Translations under genes and position numbers: made by a program
Shown: positions 1 through 49,200 of the stretch, in pieces
Position numbering within the stretch: position 1 is the stretch's first letter
Layout of the letters: every line of letters starts with the position of its first letter
NCBI GenBank assembly: GCA_005281725.1
Contig: SSBO01000012.1
Location: forward strand, 4,125,021-4,189,020
Length of the DNA stretch: 64,000 bases
DNA from: Wuchereria bancrofti
Taxonomy: Eukaryota > Nematoda > Chromadorea > Rhabditida > Onchocercidae
Direction of reading: 5' to 3'
Notes under the pieces: model-generated
The model's database searches: none
What the model saw: the letters and a program-made list of their open reading frames with translations, nothing else
Told to the model about the DNA's origin: nothing

Positions 1-7
1 TGTGTGT

Positions 8-41
<34 letters not shown>
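1..41. repeat. TG dinucleotide microsatellite
   Basis: About 20 TG units run from the first base of the window, with one TA interruption near position 11. The repeat may continue to the left of the window. It is probably length-variable between isolates. Confidence 0.95.
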
Positions 42-3000
42 CTATGTGCGACTAACAGAGTTCGGTCTAACAGTTAGTTAGCAGCATAGCGAACTGCGTG
101 GTAGTCTCACACTATCTTCTCAAAATAACAGCTGAAGGAAATGCAGCAAAACCGAAGACAGAAGAAAGAGTAAGAGAGTTGAGGGATTCAAACACGAGAA
201 ATCTCGGATAACTCGAAATTTCCGTTTCTTGTATGTATATTATGTACAGAGAGATATATACATAAATGCATACACACCGCTAATAAACAAGAAGCATATC
301 CACGCAAAGAAAAACATTTGCACACGTACCTTCCGACTTGATGAAACGATCCTCAGTTGTCATTACTTCACCATCTTTCCGAAGATGCTTTCGTTTTCAA
401 ATTGCTATTTCTCCTTAATCTTTTACTTCCTTCAGTTTTTAATACTTTTTCACTTTTGGTGCTCCCTACAAAGCAACGTATCCTCCTTGAGAATTGCTTT
501 CCTATATCTCTAACTGTAAAATGAAGCAGAACTCTTAGTCTGTAACAATGGATCTGGAAAGAAATTCTTGTACTTTTTAGCTTTTCGTCATCCCATCTTA
601 TTCATCGTGGATCTTCCCATTCAGAATTTTATAAGTACTCACTTTTTTCCTTTTTTACGCCTATTTCATTCGACTGTCAATTTGTTGAAATTTTCATAAG
701 CCACAATTTAGTCATTTTGTCTTATGATTTCTAATGCGCCATCTTTTAAAAAGATTTTGGAAAAGAGAGAAAAAAAGGGGTTTGCAGTTATAAATAACAA
801 TCGGTAGCCTGAATTGTGTTCTCCTGTCCTTCCATTTTTCATTATATGTATGACTCATCCAACTAGTCTATTCAGTTTCTCTCTTAGTTTTTCAGATGAA
901 TCTTAAGTTTGAAAACGAGTGATAGTTCATGTTGAAAGAAAATCAAAGATTTTGTTCTCAAAATTTTCGATATTTCACAGAATGAAGTAAGCAGTATTTC
1001 ATGTTTTAAATGTAAGCATCTTCCTCTTTTCTATATTTCTAGAAAGACGATAACAAATGTTCCTGTCGCTGTATTTTACTTTATGTTCGTCTTTATTGCT
1101 GCTTTGCGTACATAAAGTGTTACCTTTTTTTATTCGATTTTCATTTGCCTTATCTCAGATATTTCTCTAGATCTATTCATTTCTCTGTCTCACACAATGA
1201 CTTCGGATCGATGTTCGTCATTAAGAAAATTGAACATATCTCTTCATGCGTTATCCCTATATCGGAGTATAAAAACTAATAATTTTGAAATTAACGGATC
1301 ACTCACCAAGAAATTAATTTAATAGAGATTTGTTTATCTAGATAAAGAAGAAAATGAATTTGTGTATTTATTCACTGTGATTCTAAAAAAGCATCAATAA
1401 TTTTTTATTGTAAGATGAATTGATTCTTGAATTCAGCCAGCTAGTTGAATTTCTTAGTTCCTATTTGTCATCAATTCGAGAATAAATTTAAAAATTTTTA
1501 GTAAATAGAATATTTTATCAAAAAAATCGAAAACTAAAAAAAAATATATATTCCACATATCACTGTTAGTATCATTCGCATGTCAATACTTAAAAAAAGA
1601 AAAAGCGGTGATGTTATTTGTGCTACTAAGTTCAGAAAAAAAAATTCTTGGTTGAAATATATTTTAATAGAATGATAACATTGTAGGATTAAATTTGAAA
1701 TATATTTTAATAGAATGATAACATTGTAGGATTAAATTTGTAGAATTAAAGTGTGTTTTAAAAAATTGAAACAAATTTCGCAAAAAGGAAAAAAGACAAA
1801 GAATTAAAATAAGATTTGTGGAATTGAAATACGTAACATGGATTGTGTGCCAGGTTCCTAATAAGTGCAAAAATACTTTAACTTTGCTAGATGTTTTAGA
1901 AGGAATTCTACAAAATTTTAATTTCACACTTGAAAAATGAATTAGATAGCTAGGTCATTTCAAATTTCATTTCTCAAAGAAATTTTTAACAAATCAGATT
2001 TGATTACCATTACTTCAAGAACTATTTAAAATCCAAAAATCCTTACACTTGACAGTTAATTTTTCCTCTTTTTAAATATTTGCATGAGGAAGTGAAAAAG
2101 ATTTAGTATGTCCAGAGATTCGATAAGATCCAGTATAAGATTTATAACATGATGTTTCAACAATTTTAGGAGTGCGTTTTCGTGCAGGTCGAAAATTTTC
2201 AATTAGAAAGTCACTGAATTCATTTCATTGCATTAAATTATTTTAAAAAAATTTATGACACTTCTTTAAAATAATTGGCCAAAATATCCATTATATTACC
2301 TATTCATTTGTGATAGTGTTAGTAAATTTTAACCATTTATCCTTTCATACTTGCTTTAACATGTGCTACATTAAAAATTAAGGATACTGGCTAGATTCAA
2401 ATAACTAGACCAAACATTATTTAAGCTTAAATCAGAAATTCTTAGATTAAGGTGATTAGCACAACATCGCTATCTGGTACACACTAATCCCTTTATAATC
2501 ACCATATTAAACGGTTGCAACTCAGATTTTGTAACTTACCAGTGTCTATTCATTATTCAAATTGTTTGTATTAGTTCAGATTTTGATTTAACTATCGCCC
2601 TTCCTCATCACTTCAGTTTGATGGAATCGAAATTTCATTTCTTTTAAACCAAAAGATTGCTTTTTGCGAAACTAACCGTTCCGTTATAAGAAGTATAGGT
2701 TTTAAGAAGGAGCAGATGTTTAAAAATGCATTTGTAATAAACTTTGTGTTGTGGAAGCATAACGCATATTAGAATCTATCGGTCTTATTTTTTTTCCTCA
2801 TTTTCCCCCATTTTTTGAACACTTAACAAAAACGCTTGCATCGCTTTTGTTTTTTTTCTTTGTAGCAAAATTAATTAATTATTAATCACTCCACAATATC
2901 GCTTTTTCTTTGCTGATTATTCGCATTTGTGTGAGCCAGTCAAATAAAGGATTTTTTGCGATGCTCAAAGTAAATTGCTCTCTTCGACAATATTCTTAAA

Positions 3001-4857
3001 GAAAGTGAAGGAAATTCCAGAAGTACAGAAAATTTGTACCACTTTACTAAATAAACATTAATTAATTTATGAAATATCGACCATACCTTCAAAGATGCCT
3101 TCAAGACATCACAAATGTATCACTTTTGTAGATTTTAAAAGTTTTACAAAGTAAGAAAACGACTTCTTTGAAAATGCTTTCTTTCAAAGTTGCAGATATA
3201 TTCTGCGTTTTGTGAGAAAAAATAAGCTAAGAGTGAGTTGAGTGTTTTACAAAAATGATACTACGTAATTTATTGTTTTTGCTACCGCCTGAAATTGCTC
3301 ACTTCTTAGCGATCATGACGTTGAAAAGGATTCAGAAAACTTATGGAATGTGATACAAAGTTCAGGTAACAGAAAAAACAATCTTGATGATTTGTAAACA
3401 TTAAAAGCGAAGATCTATTAGAGGTTAGTTTACTGCTGTCAGATCCTAGCTTCATCGAGAGAAACGTTGTACTCAATACTGACCAGAATTCTAATTTAGC
3501 AGAATTCAAAAGTCTTCCATATATTTATGTCTTGTCAAACATAAATCGAATGAGCATGAAATTTTATAACTTCTTCGAACATTTGCCGAAATTTTCAAAG
3601 TTCAGGTAACAGAAATTTCCATTTGTTATATAATCCTCAGAAATCTTGAGTTGTCAAAAATTTGGTCTGGAAATGTGAGAAAGTATTTGCTCTAATTTAT
3701 TGTTGTACGTCTATAGCTTTTAAAAGGATAAACCTAAGTAAATATGAAATTCAGAAAGAAAATGTAGTGCATACATACAGAAGAGAAACGCAAATTACCG
3801 AAGTATAATGGTTGAAATCTTGCACACCCAATGATTTGTTCCACTTAATATGAGGAAATCGATGATACAACTTCATACTGCGCTAAAGTAGTACTTCGTG
3901 GGAAAAAATTAATAGGTAGAGCTGATTGATTTTCTGGTTGCACATCTTAACTAAAATTAATACTCCTAAATATTTTCCATTATTAATTTCAGATCTTCCT
4001 AGGATGAATTTGAAATGTTTGCCGAGTAACATTTTTAGAAATGTGAAGTGGTAACATTGAGGAAGCAAATGATGTTTTGCACAATTAATGATATCTATAT
4101 ATTTGTGTACTTGAGTATTTTAAGGAGTACTAAACCGATTAATGTTGTTATTACTTTCACATTACTAAGTGAGAGAGAAGGTAAAGTGAGTAGCAACAGC
4201 AGCAGAAGCAATAATACAAGCGTTCGAGAAACGCTTTCAATTTCATTTCAAATTTTTTATTTCAAAAAAAAAAAAGTTAAGAAAGAAAAACAGGGAGGCA
4301 GTAAGTAAGAAAGTAAAGATGCAGAGGACTAGGAAGAAGGAGAATCCGGGAAAAAGGAGATCTGTTGGGACTAAATAAACTTATTTTTAGAGCGGGGGGT
4401 TTGTTGAATTGCGGAAGTTGCCACACTGCTTGACAACAAGAGTCAAGCACTGTTGGAAGAGATAAGTGGCGATTTCCTAAAATTTTGGATCTTTGAAGTT
4501 CTAGAACTCTTGAGCTCTGAAGCTAAAGTCCTTGCAATCTCTGTTCATTGCATCACTCTGCCTTCCTCACATCCACACATTGCTGTTTCAGTGATAACGC
4601 GCAGCCACCTTTTCGTTTACTTTAGGATGTTACTCCGTCCGGTTAGAAGCTATAAAACAATAACTCTCTCAAGGCATTTGCATTTTTTAGGACCATACTG
4701 CAACCAAAAACCGCAAAACCATTACACACAATCCAGAAATTTGGCATTCCGACTAAAACAGGAAAAGCTTGCATGTTGGTTTTTCAAGCGCTGTTCACAA
4801 GTCTTTGAATCATAGACCAGATCAGAAGCGTGTAAGCAAAGAAGAGGAATAGAAAAG
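42..4857. other. A+T-rich DNA upstream of twitchin, no gene seen
   Basis: No coding exon can be supported here. The open frames are short, lack nematode-like protein patterns, and are broken by poly-A and poly-T runs. The stretch presumably holds the twitchin promoter and 5' untranslated sequence. Candidate 3' splice sites, usable by cis- or trans-splicing, end at 4591 (a TGCTGTTTCAG sequence) and at 4820 (ACCAG) before the twitchin start codon at 4858. A 43-bp perfect tandem duplication lies at 1654-1739. A 20-base repeat occurs at 3356-3375 and 3596-3615. Confidence 0.6.
1654..1739. repeat. Perfect two-copy 43-bp tandem duplication
   Basis: Bases 1654-1696 and 1697-1739 are identical 43-bp units starting GAAATATATTTTAATAG. 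They lie in upstream non-coding DNA. Perfect identity suggests a recent slippage or duplication event. Confidence 0.95.
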
Positions 4858-40138
<35,281 letters not shown>

Positions 40139-42131
40139 TTATACTGTTAACGACACATATAAATCGATGTAATTTATATGTTAATACTTAAAATCGAATG
40201 AGCCTTCTCTTTCATCGAATCCATGTCAAAATTGTGATTTATTATTTGTGTCATTGTACATAAATGTCGTATAAAACTTCTAGCTTATTATACTTCTTTG
40301 TGCTCAGCGTTAACACATTCACGTTCGAAATTTACTCATCATATCGCACGGATTCAATATTCTTCAGTAGTGGCTCTCTTTCTATGAAGGCGAAAAACTT
40401 TCTTTAGGATGCAGCGTGGAAAAACTGATATACGATGCATTGGCAGTTCGAATAGTCTTATCGTCATCGGATTGTTGCATTAATCAACAATTTCGGGTTC
40501 GTCAAGAAAAAACTTCTAAAACTGAACAATACTACAGCAGAGTTACGAATGGCGACGGTTCTCAAGAATTTGCACGCAAGAAAGGCTTGAGAGCTCAGAC
40601 TTCAACATTTTTATACAAAAATTCGCGGATGAATTAAGGGATTTATAAGCTCTCCATCTGGCCAGACTTTATTTGAAAATCATCGTATTTCCAGAAAGTC
40701 CTAATCGCATACTCTGTGCAATCCAAGTCACAGTTTTTGATAGTGATATTAGAGCTTAGGGAAGAAATACTTTGAACTTCTGGTCTTGGAAAAATGTTTG
40801 GAGTTCTTAAAAGGATTTCAAATGCCTCTTCAGGCAGCGATTCCACAAAGGCCATATACTCTTCAGTAACATATCAATCCTAGCGAATGATATCAGAATT
40901 GTATAAAACAGCGGAAACTGACCAAAGCGAAGCTGTCTAGTTGCGAGTAAATATCGTCCCAAGTTCAAGTTGCTGTAATACACAAAACCAAAGTAATTCC
41001 AGAACTAAATTAAGTTAACCAGATGACAGAACGTAGGACAAAGCTAGATTGCTTGTCAGAAAAGTTCGTAGCTATGAGATAGATCCGCTGCATCAGTGCG
41101 CAGCTACCCCTTTACAATCGAAGATTCTGTGATTTGCTTGGAATCTTATTTAGCCATTAACATAAAATGAATTTAAGACCCAGAACATAATAAGGAAGTA
41201 AAAAAAAAGTACCATTATCAAAAAATGTTTAATGAACAGCATTCTTTGTGAAATAAGAAATCTCGACGAATTCTTCCTTTTAAATGAAGAGAACCAAGGC
41301 TGCTATTACAGGTTATTATATAAACAAATAAAAATAATTTATATGCATATACACTGTGTCTATTACGCTATTACGCATAGGAAATACAACATAAGAATGT
41401 GAAAGCTTTCATTTTAAGCAAAAAAAGAAAAAAAAAAGAAACTTAATTGTCAGTATTCTGCACCAGAAATTAAATCATTTGGAATGTAACTAATTAACAA
41501 TTTCACTTGTAGTATTTTCATAGCTTTACACAGAGTCATAGTTGTCATTAAAAACGTACATGATGAAGCAGAAAAGCAATTCCTCGTCAGAAGCCCACAA
41601 GCTGCACATACAAAAGAATTTAATTTTACTACACGGGTTTGCATATAAATTTGACTAAATTTCCAGCCCTCACTTTCAGAATATACTGTAAATGAACGAT
41701 ATCTACGCCAAATACGAGATGGAGAGGAAATCAGGAACTGTCCACAAATAAATAACACTAGAACTAAATAAGCAGGAGCTGCAAAAAAAAGACATAGATA
41801 AGTGATTTAAGCAAATGCAATTCCAGTAAAACATTCTAAAAAATAGGACTTAATCTGAACTTACAGATAACTCAAAAATGAATTGCCTAGTGAAGGATAT
41901 TTCGAGAAACAGGAATTTTATAAGAACAATTGCCAACACTGAGTGATACCATCTACAAATCCCTTCATTAAATCGTTTTCGTATTTCGAAATTGTTTTAG
42001 GAAGGAAGAAAGCAAATGTGTTGTAAAAGATGAAGTAACAGCAGATGATAGATCTGCAGGTACAAATTAGCAAAATTCGGATAAAGGACTGGTTGATTTC
42101 ACCAAGGAAACTGTATTAAGTGAGCCATCAA
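40139..42131. other. Tail-to-tail intergenic DNA between twitchin and arl-8
   Basis: This stretch holds the 3' untranslated ends of twitchin (plus) and arl-8 (minus). I see no gene in it. The longest open frames (around 40416-40637 plus and 41450-41758 minus) have no recognisable protein pattern and no fitting splice sites. No exact AATAAA was found close behind the twitchin stop, so a variant poly(A) signal is likely used. Confidence 0.6.
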
Positions 42132-43496
42132 TTATCTTTCACTTTTAGAATGCTGAATTAACCACTGTAACGTTATATCTGAAAAGATGAATAGATACAC
42201 TAACTGGAAATGAGTACATCAAGCATTAAGCAACCTTTCATTTGACTTCATTTTCACTGTAATCCTAAAATTGAAATCTCACAAACTGAAACGGAACTGG
42301 AATCAGTAAGGCAGTCTTTATACATAATTACGAGAAAATTTAAATAAAAAAGGAACCTATGTTATCCTTTTCTTTACAAGATATCGAGTAGCAACAGATT
42401 TCTCTGTTTTGGATTGCTGATAAATTCCTGGAAATAGATCCTATTAAATGAATTACTTCAAACGTTGTGTATTAAGTACCAAAAACGGTTTCATGTGATT
42501 TTCCACTCAATGAACAACTGTAGAAACGAAGAATTCATGAAAGTTTAACATATTTAACGATTATCACTTACATCCGTTCAATAAGTTGCCGCTCATCAAG
42601 GGCACCGGGAAGGTCTTTTTTGTTTGCTAATACAAGCACTGGGATGGAATCAAGCTGTGGCTTATCTAAAAGTTGGCTTAATTCATTCCTTGAAGCCTCC
42701 AGTTTATCTTCATCAGCAGCATCAACCATAAAAATGATCGCATTGACACCTCGACAATACCTTTCCCACATAGAACGAAACCGCGGTTGTCCACCAATAT
42801 CCCATAACTTGAAATATTGTTCAGTATATTATGGTAGAGCAACGGTATTTAGAATAGCTAAATTGCGAACAGTCAAATCAAATCAATTAAAAGTAACAGG
42901 AGATATTACGTAGTTATATTACATGGTTTTATGGTCATAACCAAACTTACTATGATTCCATTTGTCATGAATGCTTTGCAAACATTCCACGATATTTTTT
43001 GGGTGCTATAAAATTCTAGGCTTTTAATAATATATCGATCCCTACGATATTACATTACTAGATCAAAAATGAAGCGTAACATTTTAAACTGTAACTCCAT
43101 CATTAACTAGTAGCTGTTATCGATAGCATTTCCATTAAGTGATTTCTAGAAAGCTACCGACCTTACCTTAATTGTGACGTTTCCCTTTGTAATTTTGCGC
43201 ATATTGAATCCGACCGTTGGAATCATATCTTCAGTGAATTGACCAGTCTAAAATTATAGTCCCCTAAATAGAAAAATAAACGAGATCAATTTAAATTTGA
43301 TTAAAATCAGCAACTTCCAAGTTATGTCAAACATAAACTTATTGGAATTTTAAACGATGAATGTAATTAATACCGCAATAACATTAACAAATGTAGTTTT
43401 TCCTGAATTCTGCAGCCCAACAAGTGTTAATTCCATCTCTTCTTTCCAGAATAAACTTCGGATCCAATCCAGAACACGATTTATCATTGCCAACAT
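42132..43496 (-). CDS. arl-8: ARL-8, Arf-like small GTPase of lysosomes
   Basis: ARL-8 is a small GTPase on lysosomes and synaptic-vesicle precursors. It recruits kinesin adaptors and tethers for transport and fusion. Five minus-strand exons join in frame: 43496-43374, 43247-43167, 42807-42572, 42427-42357, 42178-42132. They give 185 residues, the usual length. The N-terminus [20 protein letters not shown] is the amphipathic membrane helix; there is no Gly-2, so myristoylation is not expected. G1 is GLQNSGKT (residues 27-34), the G2 switch is MIPTVGFN, G3 is WDIGGQPRF (70-78), G4 is NKKD (130-133) and G5 is in CYSISCKE. The C-terminus is [15 protein letters not shown]. The start is chosen by the conserved N-terminal helix. 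The gene is intact and convergent with twitchin. Confidence 0.96.
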
Positions 43497-46218
43497 TGCT
43501 GCAGGTCCACTCCTCCTCTCTGACCCACACCAGAACAGGAATACAGTATACTTTACTAAATATATCCCTTCATGCGAATTTCCAAATCGATTTAACACAT
43601 CACGTGTAGCAGAATTAATGCGTGCACGAAAATCGATGAACAAAAAATGCAACAGTCAACCCAAAGATTAATAACAGCCAATTCGACTGCGAAAATTTGG
43701 TATTCCAAGAAATGATGTTATCTATATTTTATTCCAAATATACGTAGGAAGGGATGCATTTTTCAGCCATCAGTTATCACTTAAAGAAGAGCTGTTTCAT
43801 TTTAGTTGTTAATTTTTCTTAGGTTCACATAAAATCAGAAAAAAGTAACATATGAAGTGGTTGCAAAGACGGAGTGAGGAAATCTATGGAATAGTCAGCA
43901 ATGGATGGTAAAGCAAACAGAATGAGAGTTATCTACAAAAACTGAAACTGTCCATGAGTGTTCGGATAAGTTTCATTATCTTTTTTAAAGAATAACTGCA
44001 AAATCATGAAGAAGCGGCAAGTGATAAAGTAATGGTGCACTGTTACATTACATGGTGTATAGAGAGGAAGATTAAATGATTACTCTTAAAAAGAAAGAAA
44101 TCATATGTGGACACCTTAGAGTTAACTCATGTCCTCTGAAGAGTCAGTCAGTCATTGCACCCTTTCTGAGAACTACTCACAAGAGAAGCGTAGAAAAATA
44201 CAAGGACTACCGCAAGGAAACATCACGAATCTCCCATAGCATACAAGTGAGAATTTTAGGATCTAAAAAATATATTGCAGCTAAATGGTTCGCAACGTTG
44301 ACACTTCAAATCATTGTAAACTTAGCGGTACCTGATAAAATTTTTCTTTTAAAATGCTCGAAGTTTTTTGTTTTTCGAAAATTTGAGGTAAAATTCAAGC
44401 CAAGTCCTTTTGACATGAGTTAGATGGTAGTTGGATGTCTAGTCATACCATTTCGGTGAAACAAACCTTCGCTCTCTGCTAACGAACTGCAGTAATTACC
44501 TTGAACGCATACTACATCGGAAATAGTATTGATATTTTAATTTTTTCTAAGGAAAAAAGCAAGCTTTTCCAAATATTCTGTCCATCATACGCACTGTTGA
44601 TATTGGATACTGTCTCAAAACTGTCTTGAGTTTTCTTGAATCCTTTCCCGCTATTCCATGTGGTGTCATTTTTAGTCTATCCAACTGTGGATTTAATAAG
44701 TATCATCTTACGCCTCATTCTCTATTCGGAGTACTGTGCGCCACGCACACGAGAGATGAATTGAACTGTTCTATTCTGGATACCTAACTACTCTTGCATT
44801 TATTTAAACTACTCGCTCCCAAACCACACCTACTCTGAATCTATTCCGCGGCATCTCGGGTTGCTTAGAAAATTGTTGGTACTGTCTGACACTTCCAGCA
44901 ACTTCAATATTTTTTTAAATTAGCCGTTATAAAGGCAGGTCTTAGAATTCACTGGCTAAATTTTTGCAAACACTTACATAAAAAAACGCCGAACTGCAGT
45001 AAACCCGAAACCGAGGGCGACTTATTCACACTAACTCTGCACCACTTTTCTTTGCAAACTCTTTCAAGATCTGGATTCCCAGATCTATTCACGGCCACAA
45101 TAACCGACAACTACGTACTATCATTTCTGTTCCTAAATTATTTTATCATTTTTACAAGCTACTCGTCCACAGAACTTTAAATTCTTTATTTCGAAACAAT
45201 ATTAAGACATTGAAAGCAGAAGCGAGCATATCAGCAGTGTAGGATTCCGACATGTTAAAACAAACGAGAGATCCAGAGTGAAACAGGTACTACATGGATT
45301 ACATATCAGAAAGATTCAGAAGTCCACAAAAACACCGGAAACGGTCGAAAGTGAAGTGGGGCAAGAATGTACCATAATGTGAAAATGCAAGAATGACATA
45401 AGGCATTTTGAATAGGCAAGAACACTTACTACAAGAAAAGTACAGTCAATTACATATACAGCACAGCAACCGTGCTCTTCGGTAAAGCTTGACAAGATTC
45501 AAACAAAAAAATAGTTGAGAGTGCGGACTAAGCGAAACGACTATGGATATATCTAAAGCTATGAACATAGCAACCATCTAACACGAATCATGAAATTCTA
45601 TCTGCTACCAATTTGTTAAAAATTTTTGAATACTAACTGAAATGCATAACACTTCGTTAACGTCGATCCCAATTTCTAGCTGAAAAAAAATCGAAGTATG
45701 CTAAGAAAAATCCCGTACGACTAAATTACAGAGCAGAGTTAAGGAATTTAACGTTTAAAACAACGTGCTTGAACTTATAAACAAAGAGTTTCACAACATG
45801 ATAGAAATTGTATAGAAACAACAAAATCCATATAACTACGAAACAAAGTGTTCGTTTCCACCTACTTTCAAACTACTTATCTGAGGTAAATAAATCAAAG
45901 CAAAGCAAATTATATAGAGTAACTTCCCAGCACTAAAATACAAGTATTCATATTACTGCAAAAAAGTTACTGACATCGAAAACCATCCTGAGTAGCAACG
46001 GGCAAAAGATTCTCAGTAATGCCGGAGATTAGAAAAACTACAAGAAAATTTCATAATTTTCGTGTGGTTTTTCCCTCAAACTAATGGGTGGTTTTCCCCA
46101 TAAACTTTTGGATATTTTCCACAAAACAAATCATGGTCATTAAATATTTCCAAATTCACAGAAGCTAATCTCTCCAGGACATTCTGATGAACGAACCTCG
46201 GTATACAAAATGTTAAAA
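43497..46218. other. Intergenic DNA between arl-8 and the BED gene
   Basis: About 2.7 kb between two minus-strand genes. It should contain the arl-8 promoter and 5' leader and the 3' end of the BED gene. An open frame at 44076-44423 (plus) has biased composition but no recognisable motif or splice context, so I do not call it a gene. Nothing else stands out. Confidence 0.55.
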
Positions 46219-49200
46219 CTACGAGCGCAAATACATAGAGTGAATGTGCATGTTGAGATCAGACAGAAACTGAGTCTCGTCATTCGTGAAAGGTTTGAAC
46301 ATTGGTATAGGAGAACGTTTATGCTCTTCATGAATTCGCTCTAAATTTTTATAAACGTATTCTACACAATCTGCTAAATCTGAGCTTCGCAAAGATGATT
46401 GAACATTCAACCGTGACTGATGCTGTCCATTATTTGAAAGCTCTTCCAAATGGCGACATGCATAATAGCATCGAGTTACAAGATCCGTTAACTCCGCCTA
46501 AAACAATTCATGTTTAGAAAACCTTAGACATTTTGGTAATACCTTACAAACTTATTAATCAAAAGCAACTTCTACTAATTAACCCAACTTACTTGAGGAA
46601 AGATACACTCCCCAATACGTTTCATGAAGGAATCAATGCGAGCAGACAACGCTGTTTCAAAATCTACGCTTGAATCAGTATCTTCGTCACACAGTTGAAT
46701 ACTGTGCGAAAAACTCTGCGATATGTTCTGTGCAGAACGAATTGAATTAATTACCACGCGTTCAAGCTCTTTCTAGAAAACGTAAGGGGCCATGAAATAA
46801 TTTTAAAAAGACTGAAAATTTGCAAAGAATGATGTAAAATACATACCTGAAATGTTAATTAGGAATTCAAATTAAAAAAGAAATTGTTGTCACCCAGACT
46901 TTTCACCTCGATTAAACTTAACAATCAACCTGCATTGAATCTAAAAAGTGTTGCTAAAAACAAAGCGTAACAAACCCAAAATCGACTTCAATGAATGGTT
47001 AATGACAACATCATGAGTTATACCTGTTCACTATAGATAGAACTAAAAGCTGCAAGTTCACAATTATTTTCATTGGAAATAGAATTTCCAGCACCATATT
47101 CCTTCGCCAGTAATATTGTAGTTAAACTGCTCAACCGCGCATTCAAGTCGTTTTGTCTAAATTAATTTACTGAAGGAATAACTATATCTACTGCTTGGGC
47201 TTCCCATTTACAACTGCCCATACCCCATTGAATAAAATAGCACAGTTCACAAGCATTTGCTTAATTTGTTAGATATTAACTTAACTTACTGGTGGTAACT
47301 GAAAACTAACTGATTGCTAATGAAGCCAGTTTGCTGCAAAGAGACAGCATCAAATCTCAGCTGGTCGACTAATCTTGGCAAGATCACTTTGTGGAACTGC
47401 TCCGTTGACGGAAGTTGATATCTAGGTTGAAGAAAGCGAAGTAAATTCCGGAAGCCAGTACGACCAATAATTGTTGGTGATTCGTTATCCAGAAGTAGCA
47501 TTATTCCAATCTGCAAAACAATTGCTTCCTGATAAACCTTGTGAAGTTAATAAGGTCAGTAATGAGTAACGCTAAATACTACTACTGTTGAGAAAAACAA
47601 GTGAGATGTCCCGAAGACTGTGTAGTCTTTACCCGTTTCAAACTTCGTTTTCACTTCAAAAACTGAGACAAGGATTGGGATAACCTGCATTGGAAAATGA
47701 ACTTGTTTTTGCAAAATTTGAGGTCTTGCCCTAACATACCTCTAAAGGTCAGATATCTCATCAGCGTTAAAGTGATGCAGAATTTATGTAATTTCTGTGC
47801 CCAACGAATATATTCATCAATTTCCAGGTTCAGCTCCCTCTTTCTCATGATTCCGAGATAAACTACTAATTCTTGGACCAAGAATTTGAATATTAAGGAT
47901 TCAGTGAGTTGATTAACTACAGTGAAGCAGTTGCAATTCACAGGTTTCCCTATTTACTCTTCCATGTTCGAAAAGACGCCGTCGTACAAATTATTGTTGT
48001 GTTAGTAGATCTTACTACTTATAGAATAAAACATGTTACCTGTGATATTATTTATAGACAAAAAGACTTTTTTTTTAGAAAAGAGACCTGTAGAGATATA
48101 GAAAGAAAAGAGTTTCCCAGGTCTAAAACATCCATTCCGGGACAACCAGAAACGCACTTATACATCACTAATTTACGGCAGCAGCACTTTATTCTGACTT
48201 CAGTTGATAGGTTAAATATATATTTAAAAAGTAACGAAAAACTGACCTGATCCGAAATTCTTCGTGCATCCGGATGATCGTCCGGCCAGAAATTCCCTTT
48301 CACTATCCTAGTCTTTTCCATTTGTTCTTTGCGGTTTGTTTTGTTTCTCGGTCCCATTCGCAAATCAACAGCATTGCAACATTCATCAAATTTTGCTTTT
48401 TTTTGTGCAGAACCGTTATCAGTATACATATAGCGAATGCTGTTTTCCAAATGCTTGCGCTGAAAAACCTTTTTAATCCAACAAAAGGAACAATTTTAAA
48501 ATTTAAAGCTGCTCGCAGTTACGTTGCCACAAATAGGAAAACATTTTGAAGTTTAAATCCCTGAAATTAAAAGCTACAGAAACAGAAGTCTGGCAAAATT
48601 ACGCAAACATTTAGCGTAAGAAGTGTGTCACACCCTTATATCGAACGTAGTGGCGATAATGTTAGCCACCGAATGGCTTGTCATATCCTTCGATTTTTTC
48701 GCGGAATTATTCTGCCTGATGTTCAAAGCTTCGTTTTCTGAAAATGAAAGAAGCAGTTTGAAACGAATTTGTGATTACTCCACAAGCTCTATTTCTAATT
48801 TTAAATTTTATGTTAGAAAACAAACACTGGACCTTGCTTTGTAGTAGTATTATTTTGTCGTGCTGCTTGTAATATTTGGTATTCACTGGAATGACAGCTA
48901 CGCAAATGGCGGATCATACCTGTCGTACTGAAATCCAAAATTACACTATCCCTCCACATGTCTTTCATAAATCAGCGCACTAACGGCAATGGCATAAAAG
49001 CGAATCAATCCGTTTTATTACTGAACAATTCCCACCAATCCCTCAGTAAAATGGATGTTTTTAATAAGGAAAATGCAACGACTTTTAGAAATTATGGGTA
49101 GATAAAAGACCCAAAGCAAAACAGTACCTGCTATTCGTTGCTTTAATCCTCTTACAACATATCCTGCACTCAGCAGCTTGTTCTTCGCTCGGTAACTGGA

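Noticed and set aside
44076..44423. 115-codon plus-strand open frame downstream of arl-8 start
   Set aside because: No motif, no splice context, and on the strand opposite to both neighbours.
47651..47941. 96-codon minus-strand open frame between BED gene exons
   Set aside because: It looks helical, but its only acceptors need phase 1 while the preceding exon ends in phase 0. The direct join 48247 to 47510 is in frame and makes sense.
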